Shown here: one piece after another, positions 16,219-23,522 of the stretch
How positions within the stretch are numbered: position 1 is the stretch's first letter
How the letters are laid out: every line of letters begins with the position of its first letter
NCBI GenBank assembly: GCA_036375995.1
Contig: DASVBE010000338.1
Span: 1-34,946, forward strand
Direction: 5' to 3'
Source of the DNA: DASVBE01 sp036375995
GTDB taxonomy: Bacteria > Actinomycetota > Actinomycetes > Streptosporangiales > Streptosporangiaceae
Length of the DNA stretch: 34,946 bases
Notes under the pieces: model-generated
What the model saw: only the letters and a program-made list of their open reading frames with translations
Told to the model about the DNA's origin: nothing
Database searches by the model: none
Position numbers and translations under genes: made by a program

Positions 16219-16266
16219 ATCGAAGTGCCGTTGCTTCACATAGCACTGAAGCAACGGCACTTCGAT
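16219..16266. repeat. Perfect palindrome, 20-bp arms and 8-nt loop
   Basis: 16219-16238 is exactly complementary to 16247-16266, with loop CATAGCAC. The arms are 50 percent GC, against well over 70 percent around them. It lies between the stop of the SRPBCC/alpha-CTD gene and the start of kynU, both minus strand, so it may be the first gene's terminator. The absence of a T tract, the perfect pairing and the foreign base composition equally suit a dispersed palindromic element. Confidence 0.9.
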
Positions 16267-16282
16267 TGTGTTGGCGGGTCGG

Positions 16283-17398
16283 CTAGCCGCGGCGGCGGCG
16301 GGAGCGGATGCGGAGGATGATCACGGTGACGGCCGTCAGGCCGACCAGGACCGGGGCGGCGCGCTTGAGCACGGCTGGCCCGGCGACCCTGATCAGGTTG
16401 AGCTCGGCCTCGACGGCCGAGGCGAGGCCGTGCGGGGCGGCCGGGCCGGTCCCGGCGCCGTTCACGGCGGCCGGGATGGGCGTGGCCGGGACCGTCGGCC
16501 CCGGGCCGGCCGCCTGCCCGGCGGCGACGTCGGCGGGCGCGGGCGGAGCGCCGGGCGCGTCCGTGCCGCCCGCCAGCGGGGTGCCCTCGACGCTGGACCC
16601 GGCCAGCGACAGGTGATACCCGGCCAGCTTCTGCTTGATCTCCTCAACCGAGGCGGGGCCGATGTTGCTGATCGCCAGCAACTGCTCCTCGGTGCGGAAG
16701 GCCAGGTCGCCGACCGTGTGGATGCCTTCCCGGCGCAAGCTGTTGTAGGACCGGACCGGCAGGTTCAGGTCCTCGATCGGCTGGCCCTGCACGTCGCTGG
16801 GCCGCCCGAGCGCCGCGGTCTCTATCTCCTCGGCGGCGGCTTCCTCGACGCGGTCCTCCGCCTGGCCGGCCCCCGGCGAGACGGGGGGCGCCGGCTCTTG
16901 CGGCACCACGGCGGCGGACGGCACCGCGGGGGAGCCGGACCCGGACTCGCTGTCGGCAGCCAGCATGGCGGCCAGGTTGTCGGCGAAGATGCCGATCAGC
17001 TTGCCGCCGACCTCGGCCATCACGCCGCGGCCGAACTGGGCCGGGCGGCCGGTCACGTTCAGCGAGGTGCGCACCACGACCTTGGTGTGGCCGTTCTCGC
17101 CCTGCAGCTGGGACCGCACGGTGGCGGACGCGGTGCCCGCGCCCCGGGTCTCCTTGCCCGATGCCTCCATCACGATCACGCCGGTCTCGTTATCCCGGTG
17201 ACCGAAGTGCGCGGTGCCCGCGTAGGTCATCGAGATCGGCCCGACCTTGACCTTGATCCGGCCCTTGATGTCGTCGCCGTCCACCGAGTCGAGGGAGGCG
17301 CCCGGCATGCACGGGGCGACCCGCTGCACGTCGAGCAGCACATCCCAGGCGCGCTCCGGCGGGACCGGGACGGTGAACGAGTGCTCTAGTTCCATCAT
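16283..17398 (-). CDS. SRPBCC (CoxG-like) protein fused to an RNA polymerase alpha-CTD-like domain and a C-terminal membrane anchor
   Basis: A 371-residue protein with three parts. Residues 1 to about 147 are a CoxG/SRPBCC (START-like) domain that binds hydrophobic ligands: ELEHSFTVPVPPERAW, VAPCMPGA, VKVGPISMTYAG. After an acidic, Pro-rich linker, residues about 205-266 closely resemble the alpha subunit C-terminal domain of RNA polymerase: PIEDLNLPVRSYNSLRREGI, TVGDL, NIGPASVEEIKQKL. Positions equivalent to E. coli alpha Arg265, Asn268, Gly296, Ser299 and Glu302 are kept (Arg216, Asn219, Gly247, Ser250, Glu253); Lys298 is Ala249 and Cys269 is Ser220. A disordered Ala/Pro stretch follows, then one helix (about 347-363) with an RSRRRRG tail, so the protein is probably tail-anchored and cytoplasmic. 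No CO dehydrogenase genes are nearby. The start has AGGAG 7 bases upstream. Function unknown. Confidence 0.85.
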   Translation of the reverse strand: MMELEHSFTVPVPPERAWDVLLDVQRVAPCMPGASLDSVDGDDIKGRIKVKVGPISMTYAGTAHFGHRDNETGVIVMEASGKETRGAGTASATVRSQLQGENGHTKVVVRTSLNVTGRPAQFGRGVMAEVGGKLIGIFADNLAAMLAADSESGSGSPAVPSAAVVPQEPAPPVSPGAGQAEDRVEEAAAEEIETAALGRPSDVQGQPIEDLNLPVRSYNSLRREGIHTVGDLAFRTEEQLLAISNIGPASVEEIKQKLAGYHLSLAGSSVEGTPLAGGTDAPGAPPAPADVAAGQAAGPGPTVPATPIPAAVNGAGTGPAAPHGLASAVEAELNLIRVAGPAVLKRAAPVLVGLTAVTVIILRIRSRRRRG

Positions 17399-17476
17399 TG
17401 CAAGGCTCCTGCCGCTGTCCGCGTCCCATGTGCCCGGGCGATATCACGGTGGCGCCCGGAACGGGGGACGGGCCCC

Positions 17477-17507
17477 ATGTTAGTGACGCTGGTCCTGGCC
17501 CCGGCAA
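17477..17507 (-). promoter_or_regulatory. Candidate promoter of the SRPBCC/alpha-CTD gene
   Basis: On the minus strand TTGCCG (17502-17507) and TAACAT (17477-17482) are 19 bases apart, slightly longer than ideal. The leader would be about 70 nt, with AGGAG before the ATG. Confidence 0.35.
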
Positions 17508-17531
17508 GTTTCCCCGGCCGCACGCGTTTAC

Positions 17532-18248
17532 TCAGCGGATCGTGAGGGCCTGGAACGCCTCGGCCAGGCGCCCTTCCGGCAGCCCGGCCGCCTGGGCCGT
17601 CCTGGCCATCCAGCCGCGGAGCAGTCCCTCCAGGTCATCCATGTGGCCGGTCTGGCTGGCGTGCGCGCGCAGCGCCGCGACCTTGCGCGGGAAGGCCTCG
17701 GTGACGTCGGGGAACTCGTTCGGCTGCGGGCCGCCGGTGATCCACAGCTCCGGCACCGACCAGGGCTCGAGCTGCTCGCCGGCGAGGAGCTCGGGGAACG
17801 CGAACGGGTTGCGGGCGTCCGGGTAGACCGCGTCCATGGCGGCCGAGCCGACCGCCCGGTGGTCCGGGTGGCTGGCGCCCATGCGCGCGTAGTTCCGCTC
17901 TGCCGACGGGCAGACCACCCGGCCGGGCTGGACCTGCCTGATGACCCGGGACAGGTCCTTCCGCAGGGCCAGGCTGGCCTCCACCCGGCCGTCGGGATAG
18001 CCGAGGAAACGCAGGTCAGAGACGCCGACGCACTTCGCGGCGGCGGTCTGCTCGGCGCGCCGGAGCACGGCCATGTCGGCCCGGCTGACGTTGCGGTCGC
18101 GGCCGCCCGCGTCGCCGTCGGTGACGATGCAGTAGATCACGTCGAGGCCGGCGTCGGTCCAGGTCGCGATCGTGGCCGCGGTTCCGAAGTCGACGTCGTC
18201 CGGGTGCGCGGCGATGACCAGGATGCGGCCGTTCATAGGTTCAGGCAC
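17532..18248 (-). CDS. PIG-L/LmbE family deacetylase
   Basis: A 238-residue zinc-dependent N-deacetylase of the PIG-L/LmbE family, cytoplasmic. Zinc and catalytic motifs are AHPDD (14-18), TDGDAGG (43-49) and the second histidine motif HPDH (127-130). It is shorter than the mycothiol enzymes MshB and Mca (about 290-300 residues), and its substrate, probably an N-acetylated sugar or sugar conjugate, cannot be named. The GTG at 18248 is preceded by TAAAAT at a 6-base distance, suggesting leaderless mRNA; an ATG four codons downstream (18236) is the alternative. It lies upstream of the SRPBCC fusion gene on the same strand with a 133-bp gap that may hold a separate promoter. Confidence 0.88.
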   Translation of the reverse strand: MPEPMNGRILVIAAHPDDVDFGTAATIATWTDAGLDVIYCIVTDGDAGGRDRNVSRADMAVLRRAEQTAAAKCVGVSDLRFLGYPDGRVEASLALRKDLSRVIRQVQPGRVVCPSAERNYARMGASHPDHRAVGSAAMDAVYPDARNPFAFPELLAGEQLEPWSVPELWITGGPQPNEFPDVTEAFPRKVAALRAHASQTGHMDDLEGLLRGWMARTAQAAGLPEGRLAEAFQALTIR

Positions 18249-18254
18249 TAGTGA

Positions 18255-18260
18255 ATTTTA
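18255..18260 (-). promoter_or_regulatory. -10 box TAAAAT of the PIG-L gene
   Basis: TAAAAT on the minus strand, 6 bases before the GTG start, in a short AT-rich island within very GC-rich DNA. No consensus -35 is present. Confidence 0.5.
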
Positions 18261-18296
18261 CGGTGGGCGCGGCGCGGGCCATCAGCCCAGGCCGGC

Positions 18297-18315
18297 CAGG
18301 CGGTCCGGCCGCCTG
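18297..18315 (-). terminator. Hairpin downstream of the secreted-protein gene
   Basis: CAGGCGG and CCGCCTG pair over 7 bp around a 5-nt loop, 43 bases past the stop of the minus-strand gene ending at 18358. No T tract is present, so it is a weak call. Confidence 0.3.
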
Positions 18316-18357
18316 CGGCGCTAGGGCTTGTCTCGAGGTCCCTGGACCGGGGCCCGG

Positions 18358-19590
18358 TCAGCGGGCCGCCCGGGCGACCAGCTCGCCGGGGTGGCTGCCG
18401 GGCAGCCCGGCTGTCCCGCACAGCCGCAGGGCGCGGCTGAACCGGAATGTCACCGACGCGCTGTGCGAGTACCCGGTCTGCGCGGTGAGCGAGACCCGGG
18501 CCGGCCGGATCTTCACCCCGGCGGTCCAGGACACCGCCGTCGTGCCGAACAGCGTGTACGCGGACCCCGCGGAGAACGGCACGCAGAACAGCGCGCGCGG
18601 CGGCTTGGGCGTGGCCGCGATCCTGGCCCCGCCGGCGAAGCCGGTCGCCGCCACCAGGAACCGGTGCGCCGGCGCCAGGTCGCCCGCCGGCGGCGAGCAG
18701 GCCTGCTCCAGCTGGGCGAACCGGAACCGGGTCTGGTACAGCGCGCGGACCGGCCCGGCGCGGGCCGGGAACCGCTGCGCCGCGGTGGCCGCCACGGTCA
18801 GCGTGCCGGCCGGGATGTACGTGCCCCGCCGGCCGTACGCCGAGCTGGCCACGCCCAGCTCGGTGAGCTGGCCGCGGCCGTAGCTGAACTGCACCTGCGC
18901 CCCGCGGACGTTGGCGAACGCCTGGCCGACGGTGGTCCACTGCGGCCCGTACCGCCGCGTGACCTGCACCGTGCAGGCACTGGCCGCGGCGGGCCACGGG
19001 GCGGCGGCGCGCACCCGCAGCGGCGCCCAGGCCGGCGCGGCGTCCCGGCCCGGGTGCCGGTCCGGCGAGACCCGGAGCCGGCCGCCGGAGGCCCGCACGA
19101 CCCGGCTGAAGGAGAAGCTGGCCAGGCCGCCGCCCCCGCCCACGGATACCACTTCCAGGTTGACTGCACCGCCTGCGGCGCCCGCGGCCGCCTCCAGCAG
19201 CGGGCCGGCCTTGCGCGGGGCGAGACGGAACCGGCCGTCCGCGCCGGTCACCGCGGTGGCGATGATCTGCTGCCGAGCCGGCCGCCGGCCGTCCGCCAGG
19301 GCCGTGGCGGGCCAGGTGAGCAGCTCGACCTCCTCGCCGGCCACCGGCTTCCCGGCCAGGGTCACCACCCGGCCGCGGGCCAGCGCGAGGCCGGCCATCC
19401 GGACCGCGGCCGTGGCCGGCCCGGTCTGGGCCCCGGTCAGCACCGGCACCGCCAGCGCCGGGGACCAGGCCGTGGTATCCACCGCCGTGAACGCCAGGAC
19501 CGCGGCCGTGATCACTGCACCGGCCATGGTCACCGCGCCGGCGGTGGCCCTGGTTCGGGCCGCCGCCGCCGGCTGCCGCAGGAACCGCAC
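18358..19590 (-). CDS. Secreted or membrane-anchored protein of unknown function with transthyretin-like segment
   Basis: A 410-residue protein that I do not recognise as a named family. The N-terminus (MRFLRQPAAAARTRATAG followed by a hydrophobic stretch, about residues 18-38) looks like a signal peptide or signal anchor, so most of the protein should be extracytoplasmic. Residues about 70-130 (ARGRVVTLAGKPVAGEEVELL, then VTGADGRFRLAP) resemble a carboxypeptidase-regulatory/transthyretin-like beta domain. The rest is Ala/Gly-rich beta-type sequence with several Arg- and Tyr-rich strands and a few Cys residues (for example in SACTVQVTRRYG, LEQACSPP, ALFCVPF, LRLCGTAG) that could form disulfides. 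The start is GTG with AAAGGTGG 10 bases upstream. A good promoter lies directly upstream. Confidence 0.7.
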   Translation of the reverse strand: MRFLRQPAAAARTRATAGAVTMAGAVITAAVLAFTAVDTTAWSPALAVPVLTGAQTGPATAAVRMAGLALARGRVVTLAGKPVAGEEVELLTWPATALADGRRPARQQIIATAVTGADGRFRLAPRKAGPLLEAAAGAAGGAVNLEVVSVGGGGGLASFSFSRVVRASGGRLRVSPDRHPGRDAAPAWAPLRVRAAAPWPAAASACTVQVTRRYGPQWTTVGQAFANVRGAQVQFSYGRGQLTELGVASSAYGRRGTYIPAGTLTVAATAAQRFPARAGPVRALYQTRFRFAQLEQACSPPAGDLAPAHRFLVAATGFAGGARIAATPKPPRALFCVPFSAGSAYTLFGTTAVSWTAGVKIRPARVSLTAQTGYSHSASVTFRFSRALRLCGTAGLPGSHPGELVARAAR

Positions 19591-19631
19591 CGTCCCGGCA
19601 CCACCTTTCCGGCAGGTCCGTCCGGATTACA

Positions 19632-19660
19632 GGGTTATCAGCCGGTCTAGGAACCGTCAA
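19632..19660 (-). promoter_or_regulatory. Promoter of the secreted-protein gene
   Basis: On the minus strand TTGACG (19655-19660) and TAACCC (19632-19637) are 17 bases apart. Transcription would start near 19625, giving a leader of about 35 nt that includes the AAAGGTGG ribosome-binding site. The TTG of the -35 directly continues the T tract of the upstream terminator. Confidence 0.55.
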
Positions 19661-19720
19661 CAAAACGCCGGCCGGGCGGGTGCCCGGCCGCGCGGTGCGG
19701 CCGGGCCCGCCCGGCCGGCG
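19661..19720 (-). terminator. Intrinsic terminator of the aldehyde dehydrogenase gene
   Basis: Arms 19666-19689 and 19699-19720 pair over 22 bp with one 2-nt bulge and a 9-nt loop. On the minus strand the stem is followed by TTTTGTT. This is the only textbook stem plus T tract in the window, and it sits 33 bases past the stop at 19754. Confidence 0.85.
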
Positions 19721-19753
19721 CCGGCGAGCATGCGCGGGACAGTTCGTGCTGGT

Positions 19754-21181
19754 CTAGTCGAGCGACGACATCACGTGCTTGACCCGGGTGTAGTCCTCGA
19801 ACCCGTACATGGACAGGTCCTTGCCGTAGCCGGACTGCTTGAAGCCGCCGTGCGGCATCTCGGCCACGATCGGGATGTGCGTGTTGATCCACACGCAGCC
19901 GAAGTCCAGCGCCCTGGCCATCCGCATCGCGCGGCCGTGGTCGGACGTCCAGACCGACGAGGCCAGCCCGTAGTTCGTGCCGTTGGCCCAGGTCAGCGCC
20001 TCCTCCTCGGAGCTGAACCGCTGCACGGTGATGACCGGGCCGAACACCTCGTTCTGGATGATCTCGTCGTGCTGCTGGAGCCCGTCGACCACGCTGGCCT
20101 CGAAGAAGTACCCGCGCGAGCCGGCCTGGTGGCCGCCGGTGATGACCCGGGCGTGGTCCGGGAGCCGGCTGATGAACCCGGACACCCGCTCCAGCTGGGT
20201 CGCGTTGTTCAGCGGGCCGAAGTCCGCGTCGCCGTCGTCCGGGCCCGCCACCCGCTGGGCCTTGGCCTGCTCGGCCAGGGCCTCGACGAAGTCGTCGTGC
20301 ACCCGGTCGGAGGCCAGCACCCGGGTCGCCGCGGTGCAGTCCTGCCCGGCGTTGAAGTAGCCGGCCCCGGCGCTGCCCTCGGCGGCCTTGGCCGGGTCGG
20401 CGTCGTCGAACACCACGACCGGCGCCTTGCCGCCCAGTTCCAGGTGCACCCGCTTGAGGCTGGCCGCGGCCGCCGCGGCGACCTCCTTGCCCGCCCGGAC
20501 GCTGCCGGTGATCGAGATCATCTGCGGCACCGGGTGCTCGACCAGGGCGCGGCCGGTGTCCCGGTCGCCGCAGATCACGTTGAACACGCCCGGCGGCAGG
20601 AACTCCGCCATCGCCTCGGCCATCAGCAGCGTGCTGGCCGGGGTGGTGTCGGACGGCTTGAGCACCATCGTGTTGCCCGCGGCGAGGGCCGGGGCCCACT
20701 TCCACACCGCCATCATCATCGGGTAGTTCCACGGGGTCACCGCGGCGCAGACGCCGATCGGCTCCCGCCGGATGAACGAGGTGTATCCGGACATGTACTC
20801 GCCCGCGGACCGGCCCTCCAGCATCCGCGCGGCCCCCGCGAAGAACCGGATCTGGTCCACCATCGGCGGGATTTCCTCGGACAGCGTCAGCGCGACGGGC
20901 TTGCCGGTGTTCCGGGACTCGGCCGCGACGAACTCGTCCGCCCGGGACTCGATCGCGTCGGCGATCCGCAGCAGGGCCAGGCTGCGCTCGGATGGGGTGG
21001 CGTCGCGCCAGGCCGGGAAGGCGTCGGCCGCGGAGGCGACCGCCGCGTCGACCTCGGCCTTACTGGAGACCGGGGCGGTGCCGAACACCTCGCCGGTGGC
21101 CGGGTTGATCAGGTCGGACCGGCGATCGTAGGACGTGTCCGTCCAGTTCCCGCCGATGAAGTTCTGGAATTCGTCTGCCAC
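19754..21181 (-). CDS. Aldehyde dehydrogenase, gamma-aminobutyraldehyde dehydrogenase-like
   Basis: NAD(P)-dependent oxidation of an aldehyde, probably an amino-aldehyde, to the acid. Counting from the chosen GTG it has 475 residues: Asn152 in VTPWNYP, Lys175 in VLKPSDTTP, Glu248 in LELGGKAP and the nucleophile Cys282 in FNAGQDCTAATR. The FNAGQDCTA context is that of gamma-aminobutyraldehyde dehydrogenases (PatD/YdcW-like), which act in putrescine breakdown; exact substrate is an inference. The frame stays open to 21280, but the GTG at 21181 has GGAGG 6 bases upstream and begins the usual DEFQNFIGGNW. It lies 62 bases downstream of the saccharopine-dehydrogenase-like gene, likely one operon, divergent from an APC permease, and ends at a strong terminator. 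Confidence 0.92.
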   Translation of the reverse strand: MADEFQNFIGGNWTDTSYDRRSDLINPATGEVFGTAPVSSKAEVDAAVASAADAFPAWRDATPSERSLALLRIADAIESRADEFVAAESRNTGKPVALTLSEEIPPMVDQIRFFAGAARMLEGRSAGEYMSGYTSFIRREPIGVCAAVTPWNYPMMMAVWKWAPALAAGNTMVLKPSDTTPASTLLMAEAMAEFLPPGVFNVICGDRDTGRALVEHPVPQMISITGSVRAGKEVAAAAAASLKRVHLELGGKAPVVVFDDADPAKAAEGSAGAGYFNAGQDCTAATRVLASDRVHDDFVEALAEQAKAQRVAGPDDGDADFGPLNNATQLERVSGFISRLPDHARVITGGHQAGSRGYFFEASVVDGLQQHDEIIQNEVFGPVITVQRFSSEEEALTWANGTNYGLASSVWTSDHGRAMRMARALDFGCVWINTHIPIVAEMPHGGFKQSGYGKDLSMYGFEDYTRVKHVMSSLD

Positions 21182-21243
21182 CGTGGCCTCCGTAGTCCTA
21201 AGAAAATTGCCTCGCCTGTCCGCAGCCGTCTGGTCTGCAGCCG

Positions 21244-21762
21244 TCAGGTGCGTGTGGGCGCGCGCTCCTCGCACGCCCACGGTGATCCGTACTCGGTGAG
21301 CAGGTCAAGGAACGGCTGCGGGGGCAGCGCCTCCGGGCCGAGCACGCCCTGGCCGCCCCACGCGCCGGAATCCAGCAGCTCCAGGGCGACGACAGGGTTG
21401 ACCGCGGTCTGCCAGACCACCGCCTGTGACCCGTACTCGGCCATGGACCAGGCGTTATCCACTACGTGGTACAGGTAAACCTCGCGCGGCGCGCCACCAC
21501 GGCCGGTGCCCGTGACCCACGTGCCCGCGCAGGTCAGGCCGGTCATCCTGGCGCCCAGCGTGGCCGGGTCGGGCAGGCACGCGGCGACCACCTGCTTCTC
21601 GTCGCGCGCGTCCAGCTGCACCGCGGTGCCGTCCGGGCCGGCCGCCCGCTGGGCCCGGCCCAGGTCGTAGTCCGCCACCGCCCGCTCGGCGAACGGCCGC
21701 CGGGCCGCGATCCGGGCGAAGGCCGTCCCGACCCCGCCGGCCCCCACCAGAAGGATGCGCAT
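21244..21762 (-). pseudogene. Internally deleted saccharopine dehydrogenase-like oxidoreductase
   Basis: A 172-residue open frame whose two ends match one family but whose middle is missing. Residues 1 to about 60 are the Rossmann NAD(P)-binding start (MRILLVGAGGVGTAFARIAA, DLGRAQ, LDARDEKQVV). Residues about 62-165 match the far C-terminal part of the same saccharopine dehydrogenase-like family (ACLPDPATLGARMTG, CAGTWVTGTGRGG, YLYHVVDNAWSMAEYGSQA, WQTAVNPVVALELL). Full-length relatives are about 390-410 residues as I recall, so roughly 220 residues, including most of the catalytic domain, are absent in frame. It is almost certainly inactive as a dehydrogenase, although the frame is intact and starts at a normal ATG. 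It presumably was the first gene of an amine/lysine catabolic operon with the downstream aldehyde dehydrogenase. A short functional variant cannot be ruled out. Confidence 0.75.
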
Positions 21763-21865
21763 AACCGCGATCCTAACCTCCGGACATACGGGACCAGTCG
21801 CGATGCTTAGCTGTTACAACTGAAATCGTTCCCAGGGGGGAGAATTCGTGCTAGAACCGTCGCAC

Positions 21866-21871
21866 TAGGGT
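21866..21871 (+). promoter_or_regulatory. Candidate -10 box TAGGGT of the permease gene
   Basis: TAGGGT fits TAnnnT and lies 30 bases before the ATG at 21902. The 139-bp divergent region it belongs to (21763-21901) is noticeably more AT-rich around 21800-21830, where a regulator could bind, but I see no clear operator palindrome. Confidence 0.3.
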
Positions 21872-21901
21872 GCAGCGTGATTACTGCGCGGAGGGGTGAG
21901 G

Positions 21902-23467
21902 ATGGCCGCCACTGAGCATGCCGGGCCGCTGATGGAGGAGCAGGTCGACAAGGGCCTCAAGGGCGGCGCCCTCGGCCTGATCTCCACCACCATCATCGCG
22001 ACCGCGTCGGTCGCGCCGGCCTACAGCATCGCGGCCACGCTGGTCTTCGTGGTCGGCGCGGTCGGCCTCCAGGCGCCGGCCGTGGCCGTACTGGCCTTCG
22101 TGCCGATGCTGCTGTGCTCCATCGGCTACAGCGAGCTGAACAAGGCCGACCCGGACTGCGGCACCACGTTCACCTGGGCCACCCGGGCGTTCGGGCCGCG
22201 CACCGGCTGGGCTGGCGGCTGGGCGATTATCGTCGCCGACGTGCTGGTCATGGCCAGCCTGGCCCAGGTGGCCGGCCAGTACGGGTTCCTGCTCTTCAAC
22301 GCCCACGGCATCGGCAACAACCCGACCAGCGGCTGGGTGCTGCTGGTGGGCGTGCTGTGGATCGTGGTGATGACCTACATCTGCTACCGCGGCATCGAGG
22401 TCTCCGCCAACTTCCAGAAGGTCCTGCTGGGAATTGAGCTGGTGATGCTGGCCGTGCTGTCGGTCACCGCGCTGGTCAAGGTCGGCACCGGCAGCGCCCC
22501 GCCCGGTCACCTGACCCCGAGCCTGTCCTGGTTCAACCCGTTCCACATCGCCAGCTTCAGTGCCCTGTCCAGCGGCATCATCCTGATGGTCTTCATCTAC
22601 TGGGGCTGGGACACGGCCGTCGCGGTCAACGAGGAGACCAAGGACAAGACCAAGACCCCGGGCCGTGCCGCGATCATCTCCACGGTGATCCTGCTGGTCA
22701 CCTACTCGCTGGTGATCCTGTCCATGGAGTCCTTCGCGGGCATCAAGACCACCGGCAACGGCCTTGGCAACGTCGCCAACGCCGGTGACGTGCTGTCCGT
22801 CCAGGGCAATGCGGTCTTCGGCACGTCCGGCTTCGGCGTGTTCCTGACCCACCTGCTGCTGCTCATGGTGCTGTCCTCGGCCGCCGCGTCCACGCAGACC
22901 ACGATCCTGCCGACCGCGCGGACCACCCTGTCGATGGCGGTGTACAAGGCCATCCCGCCGCAGTTCGCGAGGATCCACCGCAAGCACCTCACCCCGACCG
23001 TGTCCACGATCGCGATGGGCGCCATCTCCATCGTGGTCTACGTGTTCTTCAACTACAGCTCCAACGGCATCGGCGTGATCGGCGACGCGGTGATCGCGAT
23101 CGGCCTGTACATCGCGTTCTACTACGGGCTGACCGGCTTCACCTGCGCCTGGTACTACCGGAAGAACCTGACCAGCAGCGCGCGCAACCTGTGGATGCAG
23201 GGCATCCTGCCGGTCACCGGCGGCCTGATCCTCTACTTCCTCGGCGGCTGGAGCGTCTGGCTGGACTATGACGTGGCCACCGAGAACGACTACACGATGT
23301 GGACCGTGCCGTTCATCCACTGGCAGATCGGCGGCGCGTTCGTGATCGCCGTGGTCGCCGGGATCATCGGCGTGGCCGGCTATCTCTACTGCAGATTCAT
23401 CAACCCGGCGTTCTTCAGGAAGCAGACCCTGACCAGGGCGACCCCGACGCTCGTTCCGGACGAGTAA
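21902..23467 (+). CDS. APC superfamily amino acid/polyamine permease
   Basis: A 521-residue inner-membrane secondary transporter with about 12 hydrophobic helices. The first segment GALGLISTTIIATASVAPAYS and the following SELNKADPDCGTTFTWATRAFGP are typical of APC-family amino-acid permeases (the unwound helix 1 region and the loop after helix 2). It probably imports an amino acid or amine by proton or sodium coupling; the substrate cannot be read from sequence. It is divergent from the aldehyde dehydrogenase/saccharopine-dehydrogenase-like pair, which suggests uptake of the compound they oxidise. The ATG at 21902 is preferred over the in-frame GTG at 21896 because GGAGGGG ends 5 bases before it. 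Confidence 0.9.
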   Translation: MAATEHAGPLMEEQVDKGLKGGALGLISTTIIATASVAPAYSIAATLVFVVGAVGLQAPAVAVLAFVPMLLCSIGYSELNKADPDCGTTFTWATRAFGPRTGWAGGWAIIVADVLVMASLAQVAGQYGFLLFNAHGIGNNPTSGWVLLVGVLWIVVMTYICYRGIEVSANFQKVLLGIELVMLAVLSVTALVKVGTGSAPPGHLTPSLSWFNPFHIASFSALSSGIILMVFIYWGWDTAVAVNEETKDKTKTPGRAAIISTVILLVTYSLVILSMESFAGIKTTGNGLGNVANAGDVLSVQGNAVFGTSGFGVFLTHLLLLMVLSSAAASTQTTILPTARTTLSMAVYKAIPPQFARIHRKHLTPTVSTIAMGAISIVVYVFFNYSSNGIGVIGDAVIAIGLYIAFYYGLTGFTCAWYYRKNLTSSARNLWMQGILPVTGGLILYFLGGWSVWLDYDVATENDYTMWTVPFIHWQIGGAFVIAVVAGIIGVAGYLYCRFINPAFFRKQTLTRATPTLVPDE

Positions 23468-23487
23468 TCGCGGCGGCTCGCGCCCGG

Positions 23488-23521
23488 GCCCTAGCGTCGG
23501 CGGCAGCGCCTACGCTAGGGC
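23488..23521. terminator. Hairpin between the permease gene and pcrA
   Basis: GCCCTAGCGT (23488-23497) pairs perfectly with ACGCTAGGGC (23512-23521) around a 14-nt loop. It may end the permease transcript. Its right arm contains the TACGCT -10 box of pcrA and stops one base before the GTG start. Confidence 0.5.
23511..23516 (+). promoter_or_regulatory. -10 box TACGCT of pcrA
   Basis: TACGCT fits TAnnnT and lies exactly 6 bases before the GTG at 23523. No Shine-Dalgarno sequence is possible in that gap, so the mRNA would be leaderless. The box is embedded in the hairpin at 23488-23521. Confidence 0.45.
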
Positions 23522-23522
23522 G

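Noticed and set aside
16283..17398. Carbon monoxide dehydrogenase accessory function (CoxG) for the SRPBCC fusion protein
   Set aside because: No coxS, coxM, coxL or other cox genes are nearby, and the added alpha-CTD-like domain points to a different role.
18248..19663. 471-codon minus frame and a 440-codon plus frame overlapping the secreted-protein gene
   Set aside because: The 410-residue frame has the signal-peptide start, a ribosome-binding site, a promoter and domain-like sequence; the others are Arg/Gly-rich noise.
18911..21478. 855-codon plus frame across the aldehyde dehydrogenase gene
   Set aside because: Antisense to a full-length aldehyde dehydrogenase with catalytic Asn, Lys, Glu and Cys and a terminator on the correct strand.
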